A stretch of 60,955 bases of DNA from an uncultured Roseburia sp. (GTDB taxonomy: Bacteria; Bacillota; Clostridia; Lachnospirales; Lachnospiraceae), in NCBI GenBank assembly GCA_947564465.1, contig CANOCV010000015.1, forward strand, positions 1 through 60,955, written 5' to 3'. The translations under genes were made by a program, and so were the position numbers. Position 1 is the stretch's first letter; each line of letters opens with the position of its first letter. The notes below the pieces were generated by a model. The model saw nothing but the letters and a program-made list of their open reading frames with translations. It was not told the DNA's origin and searched no databases. This document shows positions 9,431-17,320 of this stretch, in pieces.

Positions 9431-10183
9431 ATGATCGTTTTTCATTCGGATTTAGATAACACTTTAATTTATTCCTATAAACATGAGATTGGAGAGAAAA
9501 AGCGGTGCGTGGAAGTTTATCAGGGCAGGGAAATTTCTTTTATGACGGAAAGCTCCTATGAATTGCTGAAACGCATCCGGGATAAGGTTTTGTTTGTCCC
9601 TACGACTACCAGGACAAGGGAACAGTATGAGAGGATAGATATGGGAATTGTTCCTCCAAGGTACGCGCTTGTCTGTAATGGCGGCGTGCTGATTGTGGAC
9701 GGCAGGGAGGAAGAGGATTGGTATCAGGAGTCGTTGCGTCTTACTGCGGAGAGCCGGAAAGAATTAAGGAAAGCGGAGGCATATTTGGCCGTTGATAAGC
9801 ATATTTGTTTTGAAATCAGGAATATCAGAGAGCTTTTTTTGTTTACGAAGAGCAAAGCGTCCGAAGAGACAATCCGTGAGTTAAAGGCGCGCCTTGACCT
9901 TTCTCTTGTAGACGTGTTTTCGAATAAAGAGAAGGTCTATGTGATTCCCCGTAAGCTTAATAAAGGGACGGCGGTGGAGCGTTTTCGAAAAAGAGTGCGG
10001 GCGCATACTGTGGCTGCCGCGGGGGACAGCGAGTTTGATATTCCAATGCTATGTGTATCGGATCTTGGCTTTGCGCCGGAGAGCCTGGCGGAGACACACA
10101 AATTTTCCGACAGGGTAATCATTGCGGATAAAAAGCGCGTATTTTCAGATACTATTCTTGAGTACATATGGGAGGAATTGTAA
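9431..10183 (+). CDS. HAD-superfamily phosphatase (Cof-like)
   Basis: A 250-residue HAD hydrolase. Motif I is HSDLDNTLIY, with DLD in place of DxD, at residues 6-15; motif II is the Thr cluster VPTTTRT; motif III/IV is KLNKGTAVERF followed by AAAGDSEFDIPML. The layout, with a cap inserted between motifs II and III, matches sugar- or nucleotide-phosphate phosphatases of the Cof/sucrose-phosphatase type. HAD enzymes are recurrent members of Ter operons in comparative surveys, where they are proposed to act on a nucleoside-like metabolite. The substrate is unknown. Its TAA stop overlaps the start of the exchanger gene by one base (TAATG), so the two are likely co-translated. Confidence 0.82.
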   Translation: MIVFHSDLDNTLIYSYKHEIGEKKRCVEVYQGREISFMTESSYELLKRIRDKVLFVPTTTRTREQYERIDMGIVPPRYALVCNGGVLIVDGREEEDWYQESLRLTAESRKELRKAEAYLAVDKHICFEIRNIRELFLFTKSKASEETIRELKARLDLSLVDVFSNKEKVYVIPRKLNKGTAVERFRKRVRAHTVAAAGDSEFDIPMLCVSDLGFAPESLAETHKFSDRVIIADKKRVFSDTILEYIWEEL

Positions 10184-11121
10184 TGTTACAGAGTGTGATA
10201 TTGTTAATTGTAGGATTTGTCATTTTAATTAAGGGCGCCGATTTTTTTGTGAGCGGCGCATCCGGGATTGCAGAAAAATTTCATATTCCGCAGATTATTA
10301 TCGGGCTTACAATCGTGGCGTTTGGCACCAGCGCACCGGAGGCGGCGATCAGTATTTCGGCGGCGTTAAGCGGAACAACTGGGATTGCGATCGGAAATAT
10401 TCTGGGAAGCAATCTCTTAAATGTGCTTTTTATTCTTGGGTTAACGGCCTGCGTTGTTCCTCTGCATATCGGAAAGTCGAGTATTCAATTTGATATTCCG
10501 TTTAATCTGATCATTACGCTTGTTTTGGTTATCATGGGGACCGCCTTGGGAAAGCTGAATCTGATCGCCGGAATGATTCTGTGGGCATTGATGGTTTACT
10601 TTCTCGTGCACTTGTTTCGCTCGGCAAAAAAGGAGATTGCAGAGGGAAAATCAGATGAGCCGGAGGGAAAGAAGAGGAATATCGTTCTTTTGATCCTCTT
10701 TACGCTGGGCGGTCTGGCAGCCGTTGTGCTTGGCAGCAATCTTGCAGTAGATAATGCGAAGACGATCGCCTATGAGCTTGGAATGGATGACCGTTTGATC
10801 GGATTAACCATTGTGGCCTTTGGAACTTCACTGCCGGAGCTTATGACTTCCGTTATGGCGGCAAGAAAGGGAAATGCGGATATTGCGGTCGGAAATATTT
10901 TAGGAAGCAATATTTTCAATATATTGTTTGTGTTGGGGACAGTTGCGGTCATCACTCCGGTGGGCTTTGCGGCCTCGTTTGTTATCGACGGAATCGTGTG
11001 CATCGTTTCGATTATGCTGCTCTATTTCCTGTCCAAAAATGATGATACACTTTCAAGAACCGACGGTGTGATACTTCTTGTGGGGTATGCCTTGTACTTT
11101 TTGTATCTGCTTAGAGGATAG
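10183..11121 (+). CDS. calcium/sodium antiporter, CaCA family
   Basis: A 312-residue polytopic membrane protein with the two inverted alpha repeats of the K+-independent Ca2+/Na+ exchanger family: GLTIVAFGTSAPEAAISI...GNILGSN and GLTIVAFGTSLPELMTSV...GNILGSN. The acidic Glu in each SAPE/SLPE block is the cation ligand in this family (YrbG and NCX_Mj type). About ten membrane segments. The ATG at 10183 is chosen over an upstream in-frame ATG at 10168 because GGGAGGA at 10170-10176 sits correctly before it. It closes the Ter/Yce block and gives that block a second Ca2+ export route, driven by the sodium gradient. Confidence 0.93.
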   Translation: MLQSVILLIVGFVILIKGADFFVSGASGIAEKFHIPQIIIGLTIVAFGTSAPEAAISISAALSGTTGIAIGNILGSNLLNVLFILGLTACVVPLHIGKSSIQFDIPFNLIITLVLVIMGTALGKLNLIAGMILWALMVYFLVHLFRSAKKEIAEGKSDEPEGKKRNIVLLILFTLGGLAAVVLGSNLAVDNAKTIAYELGMDDRLIGLTIVAFGTSLPELMTSVMAARKGNADIAVGNILGSNIFNILFVLGTVAVITPVGFAASFVIDGIVCIVSIMLLYFLSKNDDTLSRTDGVILLVGYALYFLYLLRG

Positions 11122-11160
11122 GTAAAAATTATAGTACAATTTCAAAAAAATGGCAGTGTA

Positions 11161-11195
11161 AAGGTGTATGGAACAGAAAGCCATGCGCCTTTTTC
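11161..11195 (+). terminator. rho-independent terminator after the Ca2+/Na+ exchanger
   Basis: An 11-bp stem (11161-11171 with 11181-11191, including two G-T pairs) followed by a T run. It separates the Ter/Yce block from the LytTR two-component genes. Confidence 0.7.
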
Positions 11196-11282
11196 AGTGC
11201 AAAAAACTTTCATTTGGTGACATTTTGCAAAACATATTGAATAAACACACCGATAAATATAACAGAGGATACTGGAGGGAAA

Positions 11283-11366
11283 ATGCCTATGACAATTTTG
11301 GCAAATAGCATATATCGGGGATTGAAAAAATCGGAGAATACAAATGTTGCGGATCGCGGTGTGTGA
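11283..11366 (+). CDS. small ORF (27 codons) overlapping the regulator start
   Basis: ATG at 11283 stands five bases after a strong GGAGGG ribosome site and opens a 27-residue frame (begins MPMTILANSIYRGLKKS) that ends at 11366, inside the first codons of the LytTR regulator. It is in the same frame as the main part of the regulator ORF. It has no Cys, so it is not an obvious AgrD-type autoinducer, and no agrB is present. It could be a leader peptide for translational coupling or an unused frame. I do not recognise it. Confidence 0.35.
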   Translation: MPMTILANSIYRGLKKSENTNVADRGV

Positions 11367-12026
11367 TGATGAGAAAAAATGCGGGAGTATTTAAGGGAAC
11401 TGACATGCAGATATTTGGAGGCGGAGGTGAGTCTGTTTTCCGATGGAGAGGAGCTGCTGCGCGCCGGGAAAGAATTTGATTTGATCCTTCTTGATATCCG
11501 TCTGGAACATTCGCTCGACGGCATGGAGACAGCGCGGATGCTCCGAAAGAAATCGGGGGCAGTCATTATTTTCGTGACGGCGTTAAAGGAATACGTTTTT
11601 GACGCCTATGATGTGGAGGCTTTTCATTATCTGTTAAAGCCGATTGACGAGCAGAAGTTTGAGGATGTGATAAATAGGGCGGCGGAAAAGATTGAGGGAG
11701 AGAGAAAGCAAAAGCCGCTGGTGATTCGGGTCAATGGATTGGTCAGACATGTTGCGCCGGAGGATATTATCTATGCGGAGAACGACAGGCGAAAAATCAT
11801 TTTGCATACGAAAGACGGGAATTATACATTCTATGAAAAAATGAGTACGCTGGAGCAGAAGCTGGGAAAGAATTTTTTTCGTTCTCATCGCGGATATCTG
11901 GTTCATCTTCGGGAGGTGGCAGGCTATGACCACTCGACGATTCAACTGAAAAACGGAGAGTCGGTTTTTCTCGCAAAGCAAAAATACAGTGACTTTACTG
12001 AGGCATATATGAAATATTTGATGTAA
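11344..12026 (+). CDS. LytTR-family response regulator, N-terminus in another frame
   Basis: Receiver domain plus C-terminal LytTR DNA-binding domain. The continuous frame runs from 11379 to 12026 (215 codons) and carries the phosphoacceptor in LILLDIRLE and a LytTR domain from VIRVNGLVRH to the end. It lacks the first strand and the acidic pair. Those lie just upstream from ATG 11344, which encodes MLRIAVCDDEKK in a different frame that stops after 16 codons. The two frames meet at six A (11274+100: 11374-11379); one more A, or a -1 slip, would give DDEKK-MREYLREL without a gap. The gene is therefore frameshifted, a sequencing error, or made by slippage. It is followed 27 bases later by its sensor kinase. 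Targets are unknown. Confidence 0.85.
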
Positions 12027-12053
12027 TCTGCAAATGAAGGAGTGTCATTGTCA

Positions 12054-13541
12054 ATGAGAGAGATCGTTGGTTTTGGAATAGATTTGCTGAATTACGGAAT
12101 CCGATGCGTTTTACTGGCGGGATTTCTTCCGAAAGATTTGCCGGAGAGGTTTTGTTTCGGGCGAAAGGGGAGGTCTGTTTGGATTGTTGGACTGGCATAT
12201 ATGCTGGTGCAGATCTTTCTGGCCAATTCACCGTGGGCGAAGGCGTTTTTGTATCATGAAAACGGAATGCCAAAGGACAGCTCAAGGAGCATATGGCTGG
12301 TCGTAATCGGTATGACCGTTATACTTATGCTTTGTATTGCGTTGTTTAAAGAGAAATACAGGGAAATATGTTATTACATTGTTACATTTTATTCGCTTGT
12401 AGAATTGATTCGCTTTATGCTGTATCCGTTTTTGATTTGGCTTTTGGAGTATTTGATAAATCTTTACGTTGACCTTGCCGGGCGGCAGGTGTTTTTGGAA
12501 CAGACGCTGGGGAATATGCTTATGGTGACAGAGATTGTCTGGAACCTTTTGTTTGTGGCGTCAGTGCTGATCATTCTTCGTATGTGCCTGAAAAAGATAA
12601 AAACGTATCTTGCGGGACATATGTTGTTTTGGCAAAAATCGGAAATCACTTTTCTGTTTGTTCCGTCTGTTCTCGGCCTGATTTTAAGCGGTCTTTTACG
12701 CATTATTTTGTTTCGGTTTCGGGGAGATCAGATATATACCGTTGGGAATGAGTATCCGGAAATGAATTTTGTGATTCCGTGTATATCTATTTTATGTATT
12801 GCGGCAATTCTTATGAGTGCGGGAATGTTAAGCAGGCTGCTTCGGGAACATGAGGAGCGTTTAAAGGCGGAGATCTATCAGGAACGCATTCGGCAGATGG
12901 AGGAGCATATAGCGGATGTGGAGCGGCTCTATGACGGGATTCGCGGCATGAAGCATGATATGAAAAACTATATTGCGGATATCGGGATTCTGCTGCGGCA
13001 CGCGGGAGGGAAGAAGGACGAGTATGAGGAGGAACTAAATCATTATTTTAATTCGCTTCTCGGTACGCTGGATTGTCTGGATATGAAGTGTTATACGGGG
13101 AATCCGGTAACGGATGTGGTAATCTGGCGTTATATGCAGATGGCGGAACAAAGGGGGATTTCGTTTTCCTGTGATTTCATGTATCCGAAGAATATGGGGA
13201 TTAATGCATTTGAGATGAGTATTATTTTAAATAATGCACTGGAAAATGCCGTTGAGGCGTGTGAAAAAACGAAGTTGTCCCAGTGTTTTATCGAATTAAG
13301 TTCGTATAGACGGGAAAACATGTTCTTTCTGAAAATAGAAAACAGTTTTGACGGAAAATGGAATGAGAGGATGCGGTTAAGTACAGATAAGCGTGAGAAG
13401 GAAAAGCATGGCTACGGATTAAAAAATATCAAAAGCAGTGCGGAAAAGTATTTCGGAAGGGTGGAAATCGGCACGAAGGGAGAACGGTTTGTGCTGACCG
13501 TTATGCTGCAGGGGAAGCATACGGAGGAAAAAAAGCCGTAA
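12054..13541 (+). CDS. GHKL sensor histidine kinase (AgrC-like)
   Basis: A 495-residue membrane kinase. About seven hydrophobic segments fill residues 1-265; then a coiled-coil linker leads to the phosphoacceptor box RGMKHDMKNY, followed by the N-box NNALENAVEACE and the G-box KHGYGLKNIKSSAEKY of the GHKL ATPase fold. This is the AgrC/ComD type that phosphorylates LytTR regulators, usually in response to peptides. The ATG at 12054 is preferred; GTG 12042 overlaps the AAGGAG site itself, and TTG 12048 is also possible. It pairs with the regulator just upstream. No peptide-processing protease (AgrB) is nearby, so the signal is unknown. Confidence 0.88.
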   Translation: MREIVGFGIDLLNYGIRCVLLAGFLPKDLPERFCFGRKGRSVWIVGLAYMLVQIFLANSPWAKAFLYHENGMPKDSSRSIWLVVIGMTVILMLCIALFKEKYREICYYIVTFYSLVELIRFMLYPFLIWLLEYLINLYVDLAGRQVFLEQTLGNMLMVTEIVWNLLFVASVLIILRMCLKKIKTYLAGHMLFWQKSEITFLFVPSVLGLILSGLLRIILFRFRGDQIYTVGNEYPEMNFVIPCISILCIAAILMSAGMLSRLLREHEERLKAEIYQERIRQMEEHIADVERLYDGIRGMKHDMKNYIADIGILLRHAGGKKDEYEEELNHYFNSLLGTLDCLDMKCYTGNPVTDVVIWRYMQMAEQRGISFSCDFMYPKNMGINAFEMSIILNNALENAVEACEKTKLSQCFIELSSYRRENMFFLKIENSFDGKWNERMRLSTDKREKEKHGYGLKNIKSSAEKYFGRVEIGTKGERFVLTVMLQGKHTEEKKP

Positions 13542-13636
13542 TGACAAGAGTGCGGGAGGCTTGTTTTTAAGACATTTATGCCGATATATATATTATATGG
13601 AAGGGAATCATATTATATTTCACGGAGGAACAAAAT

Positions 13637-14512
13637 ATGGGAATGACGATAAAGAGTGCGGACTCCGGGAGGACTTCGAATCTTTCCGGTGCGGGTGTCG
13701 CAAAAAAGGATACAAATAATATAGCGGTTCGAATGCAAAAAGCGAAACAGGAAATGCAAAAAAAGAAAAAGCCGCTCAAATATAATCCGAGGGAGATTTC
13801 CTCACAGCTTCTGCGTTCGGTAAAATCCAGAAATGCGTCTCAGGTGCTTGTTCGTGCGAAGAGCAAGGTGGGCGTGTTAGAGCGCGCGAAAGCAACCGGT
13901 CAGTATGAGGATAACGAGGTCCGCGCCGCAATTGCGCATGCACAGCGTATTGTAAGGTGTGCGGAGCTTAAGGTGCGCAACCTTAAGGAAGAGGAGCAGG
14001 AAAAGAAAAAGAGCGACAGCGACCGCAGCGTAAAGCGTCAGCAGAAGAAGGCCGAAGTGAAGCGCAGGGTTGAAAAGAAGAAGCAGGAGCTTGAGACAAA
14101 GGAAGCCGTACAGGAGATGAGCCAGCTGCAGAGAGAAAAGGCAGAGCGTCAGGTGCAGCAGCAGAAGAAGCGCAGGCATCGCAGCGAGGAGCTTGGCAAG
14201 GTGACGGAGGCGGACATGAAGTATCTGCGTGACAGAATCAAGGATGCGAAGGACTCGGAGAGTAATGCGGGTACACGTCACGACGGCGTCGTCCTGGATT
14301 TAAGCTCGACGGCTGCGGGCATGAGCGAGTTAAAAATGGCGGAGCATGCAATGCATCTTGAGGAACGGCAGATAGAGCAGGAAGTGGAGATGGAAATGGA
14401 TATGGCAATGAGTGCCGTATCGGTGACCGGAGCGGATATGGGGAGTATCGGCACTGCCGGCGAAGCTGCTGTACAAGCAGGCGGGGGAGAGTCGTTTGAC
14501 GTAACAATATAG
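13637..14512 (+). CDS. Lys/Glu-rich coiled-coil protein, unknown function
   Basis: A 291-residue protein I do not recognise. The first 35 residues are low-complexity with a QKAKQEMQKKKKPLKY stretch. Residues about 40-110 look like a compact helical domain (SQLLRSVKSRNASQVLVRAKSKV...AIAHAQRIVRCAELKVRNLKEEE), and residues 110-190 form a very basic coiled coil. The tail is acidic, Met-rich and ends with a Gly/Ala-rich stretch. There is no signal peptide or membrane segment. The gene has a GGAGG ribosome site. A sigma factor and another unknown protein follow on the same strand. A structural or scaffold role is possible but unsupported. Confidence 0.75.
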   Translation: MGMTIKSADSGRTSNLSGAGVAKKDTNNIAVRMQKAKQEMQKKKKPLKYNPREISSQLLRSVKSRNASQVLVRAKSKVGVLERAKATGQYEDNEVRAAIAHAQRIVRCAELKVRNLKEEEQEKKKSDSDRSVKRQQKKAEVKRRVEKKKQELETKEAVQEMSQLQREKAERQVQQQKKRRHRSEELGKVTEADMKYLRDRIKDAKDSESNAGTRHDGVVLDLSSTAAGMSELKMAEHAMHLEERQIEQEVEMEMDMAMSAVSVTGADMGSIGTAGEAAVQAGGGESFDVTI

Positions 14513-14565
14513 TGAATTTTATGTTGCTGTGAACAAAGCGGGCAGTGACAATTTCTTTTCTGGAA

Positions 14566-14596
14566 CGGATGTCCCATGTTGTTGCAGGGGGCATCC
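14566..14596 (+). terminator. possible stem-loop after the coiled-coil gene
   Basis: CGGATG-CCC pairs with GGG-CATCCG across a short loop with one bulge on each side. No T run follows. It lies in a 245-base gap that otherwise holds only an AT-rich stretch and the ECF-type promoter downstream. Confidence 0.35.
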
Positions 14597-14647
14597 GCCT
14601 GTCAAATAGAAATCAGTTATCAAAAATTTCCCATAAAAAAATAAATT

Positions 14648-14676
14648 TGAAACTTTTTTAAATTCTGACTCGTATT
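14648..14676 (+). promoter_or_regulatory. ECF-type promoter before the sigma factor gene
   Basis: TGAAAC at 14648-14653, 17 bases, then CGTATT at 14671-14676. This matches the -35 TGAAAC and -10 CGT(C/A) pattern of Bacillus ECF sigma factors. The same layout occurs at 55951. It lies 82 bases before the sigma start codon, implying autoregulation or control by the second ECF factor of the window. Confidence 0.65.
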
Positions 14677-14757
14677 ATTTATGAGAGGAAACGTTTCCTG
14701 GCTGTTTTGGAGTATCTTTTTGCAGGCTTCGGACGGTCAGATGTAAGGAACATTGAT

Positions 14758-15240
14758 ATGACAAGAGAAAAGCTGGAGAAATATTTTGAAGAATATTATT
14801 CGCTCTGTTATCGTGTTGCTTTTACGCAGGTGAAGGCGCACGCGGATGCCGAGGATATCGCGCAGGAGGTGTTTATGCGGCTGCTGCGTTACCAGCCAAA
14901 GTTCGCGTGCATGGAGCATGAGAAGGCGTGGATGATAAGGGCCACGCTGAATTTGAGCCGGGATTTTATCAAAAGCAAATGGCATAGTTCAACGGTTGCG
15001 CTTGATGCGGTGGCGGAAACGGAAAAATCGTATTTTCATGTGCCGTATTTAAAGGAGGACGAAACCTTGTGGATGGTTTTGCGGCTGCCGGAAAAATACA
15101 AGAACTGCCTCTATTTGTTTTACTATGAGGATTATTCCATTGAGGAAATCTCGGATCTGTTGGAGATGCCTAAGAACACGGTAAAAACGAATTTAAGACG
15201 GGGCAGGGAGGAATTGAAAAAAGCGATTCAGAGTGAGTAA
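14758..15240 (+). CDS. ECF RNA polymerase sigma factor
   Basis: A 160-residue sigma-70 family protein with only regions 2 and 4. Region 2: YYSLCYRVAFTQVKAHADAEDIAQEVFMRLL; region 4 helix-turn-helix: YSIEEISDLLEMPKNTVKTNLRRGREELKKAI. The ATG at 14758, seven bases after AAGGA, is preferred over the TTG at 14707. No gene with an anti-sigma membrane segment lies beside it; the next gene, 20 bases on, encodes a soluble protein with no recognised domain. A TGAAAC-N17-CGTA promoter is present upstream, so positive autoregulation is likely. What keeps this sigma factor silent is not visible in the sequence. Confidence 0.88.
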   Translation: MTREKLEKYFEEYYSLCYRVAFTQVKAHADAEDIAQEVFMRLLRYQPKFACMEHEKAWMIRATLNLSRDFIKSKWHSSTVALDAVAETEKSYFHVPYLKEDETLWMVLRLPEKYKNCLYLFYYEDYSIEEISDLLEMPKNTVKTNLRRGREELKKAIQSE

Positions 15241-15259
15241 GCGGACAGGAGGACAAAAA

Positions 15260-16672
15260 ATGACAGTAGAAAGTATCGGAAAACAATTTTCTTATGAAAA
15301 GCCATACAGCAGCCCGCAGACATTCCACAGACAGTATGATGAGGAATTTGCGGGTAAGCTTGGAGAAAAAGCAGGGGCGAAGCCGGAAGATCTTGCGAAG
15401 AATACCTCCCGCGGCAGGAGTGCGGTGACTGTAAATTACAGGGAGAACCGTGTGGTTACGGAAATGGGAATTTTGGAAACGGGATTTGTAGATATTAACG
15501 CTCTGATAGAGTGCAGTGTCAGAAATATTTCTTATGCGGAAAGCGACAATGTTAAGATATGCATGGAAGGCGGGTATACGTTAAAGGCCAAGGTGGAGCT
15601 TAGCGCCCACAAGGTTTATATTGAGCAGAAAAATGAAGACGGCACGGTTCACGGATACGAGGTGAATCCACTCAAGGTGGATAAAAATACAAAGGACCCG
15701 ATTGAGCGTATGGCCTTAGAGTCCTGGGAAATGACAAGGAGCGAATTGAATAAGGACGGGATTTTTCAGGAGGCAGAGGGAGGGGAGCTTACGCACGAGG
15801 AGGCTCTGCTTGCGTTTTATGATTTCATTGAGGACAGGATTAAGAACGGACCGCCGAAAATTGTGACGGGCGGGGCGGAATTTTCCGTAAAAGAATGGGA
15901 TAAGCTGATAGAGAGTTTGGACCGCTATCTGGAGGAGGTCCGTGCAGAATTGCGGGAGAGAATTGCCAAGCAGGAAAATGGTCGGACCGAGGAACCGGAG
16001 GAAAAAGTGTCTTCCGTGTCTGATGAAGAGAGTCTTGAAGAGAAGGTTGCCAAGCTATTTGAGGACAGGGACAGCATGGATTCCGAGATTATCGTAAAGC
16101 CGGACGGTTCCAGGGTACTGCTTTTAAGCCTGAATCTCGGCGGTATGGAATCCGTTATGAGCTTTGAAATTTCCAAAGCGACAGAAATGCCGTGGGAAAG
16201 GCTGGAAAATATAGCAAAGGAATATACTGAAAATAGTGAAGAAGATAACACAGAAGACGAGGAAGAAAATGAGATAGAAGAAACACCGCGCGTTCCGCGT
16301 GGAAGAAGCTTTTTGGACAGCTTAGATAACAGTAAAAAGAAAGCACCGTATTCTTATCTTGCGGATGACAGCAATACGATTACATATAAGGGCGTGACCT
16401 TCTACTGTGATGACGAAAAGCAGGCGCTTTGCCTGGGAGATACGAGTGATGTCGACAATACGCTGGTAATTCCGCTGTCAGGGGGCGGCTGTTTGAAAGT
16501 GAATCGTGACAATCTGGGAGATCTGGCGAGGGCAATCGGCATGTTTAGCCCGGAGGATCAGGGAAGGATTATGCGCGCCATTTCCCTGGATGCGAAGGTG
16601 CGGCAGACAAAGATGCAGATAGAGGAGGAGACGAGCGGAACGAATATCGGAGAAGAGAGTCAGAATGCGTGA
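15260..16672 (+). CDS. unknown acidic protein downstream of an ECF sigma gene
   Basis: A 470-residue soluble protein with no signal peptide, membrane segment or domain I recognise. Residues about 1-170 look folded; about 230-270 and 325-345 are Glu-rich linkers; a last folded region, about 370-440, contains ITYKGVTFYCDDEKQALCLGD. The ATG at 15260 is chosen because AGGAGG lies just ahead; an in-frame GTG at 15233 inside the sigma gene lacks a site. The short distance to the sigma gene (19 bases) implies one transcript. It could be a target or soluble regulator of that sigma factor; this is inference. Confidence 0.75.
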   Translation: MTVESIGKQFSYEKPYSSPQTFHRQYDEEFAGKLGEKAGAKPEDLAKNTSRGRSAVTVNYRENRVVTEMGILETGFVDINALIECSVRNISYAESDNVKICMEGGYTLKAKVELSAHKVYIEQKNEDGTVHGYEVNPLKVDKNTKDPIERMALESWEMTRSELNKDGIFQEAEGGELTHEEALLAFYDFIEDRIKNGPPKIVTGGAEFSVKEWDKLIESLDRYLEEVRAELRERIAKQENGRTEEPEEKVSSVSDEESLEEKVAKLFEDRDSMDSEIIVKPDGSRVLLLSLNLGGMESVMSFEISKATEMPWERLENIAKEYTENSEEDNTEDEEENEIEETPRVPRGRSFLDSLDNSKKKAPYSYLADDSNTITYKGVTFYCDDEKQALCLGDTSDVDNTLVIPLSGGGCLKVNRDNLGDLARAIGMFSPEDQGRIMRAISLDAKVRQTKMQIEEETSGTNIGEESQNA

Positions 16673-16718
16673 TCAGAGGCGCGGGGGAGCAGGTGGTTTG
16701 CTCCCCGCAGATGATCAC
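16669..16718. terminator. shared bidirectional terminator hairpin
   Basis: An outer perfect pair GTGATCA (16669-16675) and TGATCAC (16712-16718) encloses a second stem GCGGGG(G)AGCA/TGCTCCCCGC at 16681-16708. The stop codons of both convergent genes lie inside the outer stem. T runs are lacking, so termination may rely on stem strength. Confidence 0.6.
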
Positions 16719-17218
16719 GAATAATAACCAGCCTTTCCGATACCGATTGTTTCAAAATACCTGGAACGCAGGATGTCGCGTTCTATATCTACTTTCATTT
16801 CCTCATAAGTGCCGTCTTCTTTTGCTTCTCTTACCATTTCTTCCGCGTCTTCTACTTTCATTTCCCGCCAGCAGGAGACGTCCGAACCGAACCACATATA
16901 TGAATATCCCTGTTCCGTAGACACTCCGGTTTCATTTAATATTTCATTCAGCATTTCAATCACCTGATCCGTTTCCACCCGAAACAAAGAATGTCCGTTG
17001 ATGCTCGGCACAATTAAAGAATCATAGGCGACACAGCAGTCAATCATACAAATCATATTATCCGCTGTTTCTATCTGCAGATTGCTGTCAAATAAATAAT
17101 GCATGTTGCCGTATGTTTTCATCTTATATTTTTTATTTAAATTCCTTATATCCGTGCCGAAACCGATAAATTCATCTTCAATTATAACGCCCTTGTGAGG
17201 CAGCAGTTCAATATTCAT
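16715..17218 (-). CDS. hypothetical soluble protein (167 residues)
   Basis: A small acidic cytosolic protein with no domain I can name. Hydrophobic strands alternate with short helices (MNIELLPHKGVIIEDEFIGFG..., ICMIDCCVAYDSLIVPSI); the last third is charged (VEDAEEMVREAKEDGTYEEMK) and precedes a conserved-looking IERDILRSRYFETIGIGKAGYYS end. Size and composition resemble some immunity or SUKH-like proteins, but no toxin gene is adjacent, so I do not press that. The ribosome site AAAGGAGAAA lies correctly on the minus strand. It converges on the preceding gene across a shared hairpin. Confidence 0.7.
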   Translation of the reverse strand: MNIELLPHKGVIIEDEFIGFGTDIRNLNKKYKMKTYGNMHYLFDSNLQIETADNMICMIDCCVAYDSLIVPSINGHSLFRVETDQVIEMLNEILNETGVSTEQGYSYMWFGSDVSCWREMKVEDAEEMVREAKEDGTYEEMKVDIERDILRSRYFETIGIGKAGYYS

Positions 17219-17320
17219 TTTTTCGTTTCTCCTTTAAATTTGACTGAAATAAAGTTGAGAATGCTGATACATTTTCTCTGAGCGCACATCAGTGAGCTTC
17301 TTTAATTGTATCATAATATC

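Noticed and set aside
183..11121. A tellurite-resistance island acquired with a mobile element
   Set aside because: No integrase, transposase, tRNA junction or direct repeat ends are visible, and base composition looks like that of the neighbouring genes.
11283..11366. AgrD-type cyclic peptide precursor for the LytTR/GHKL pair
   Set aside because: The small frame has no Cys for a thiolactone and there is no agrB gene in the vicinity.
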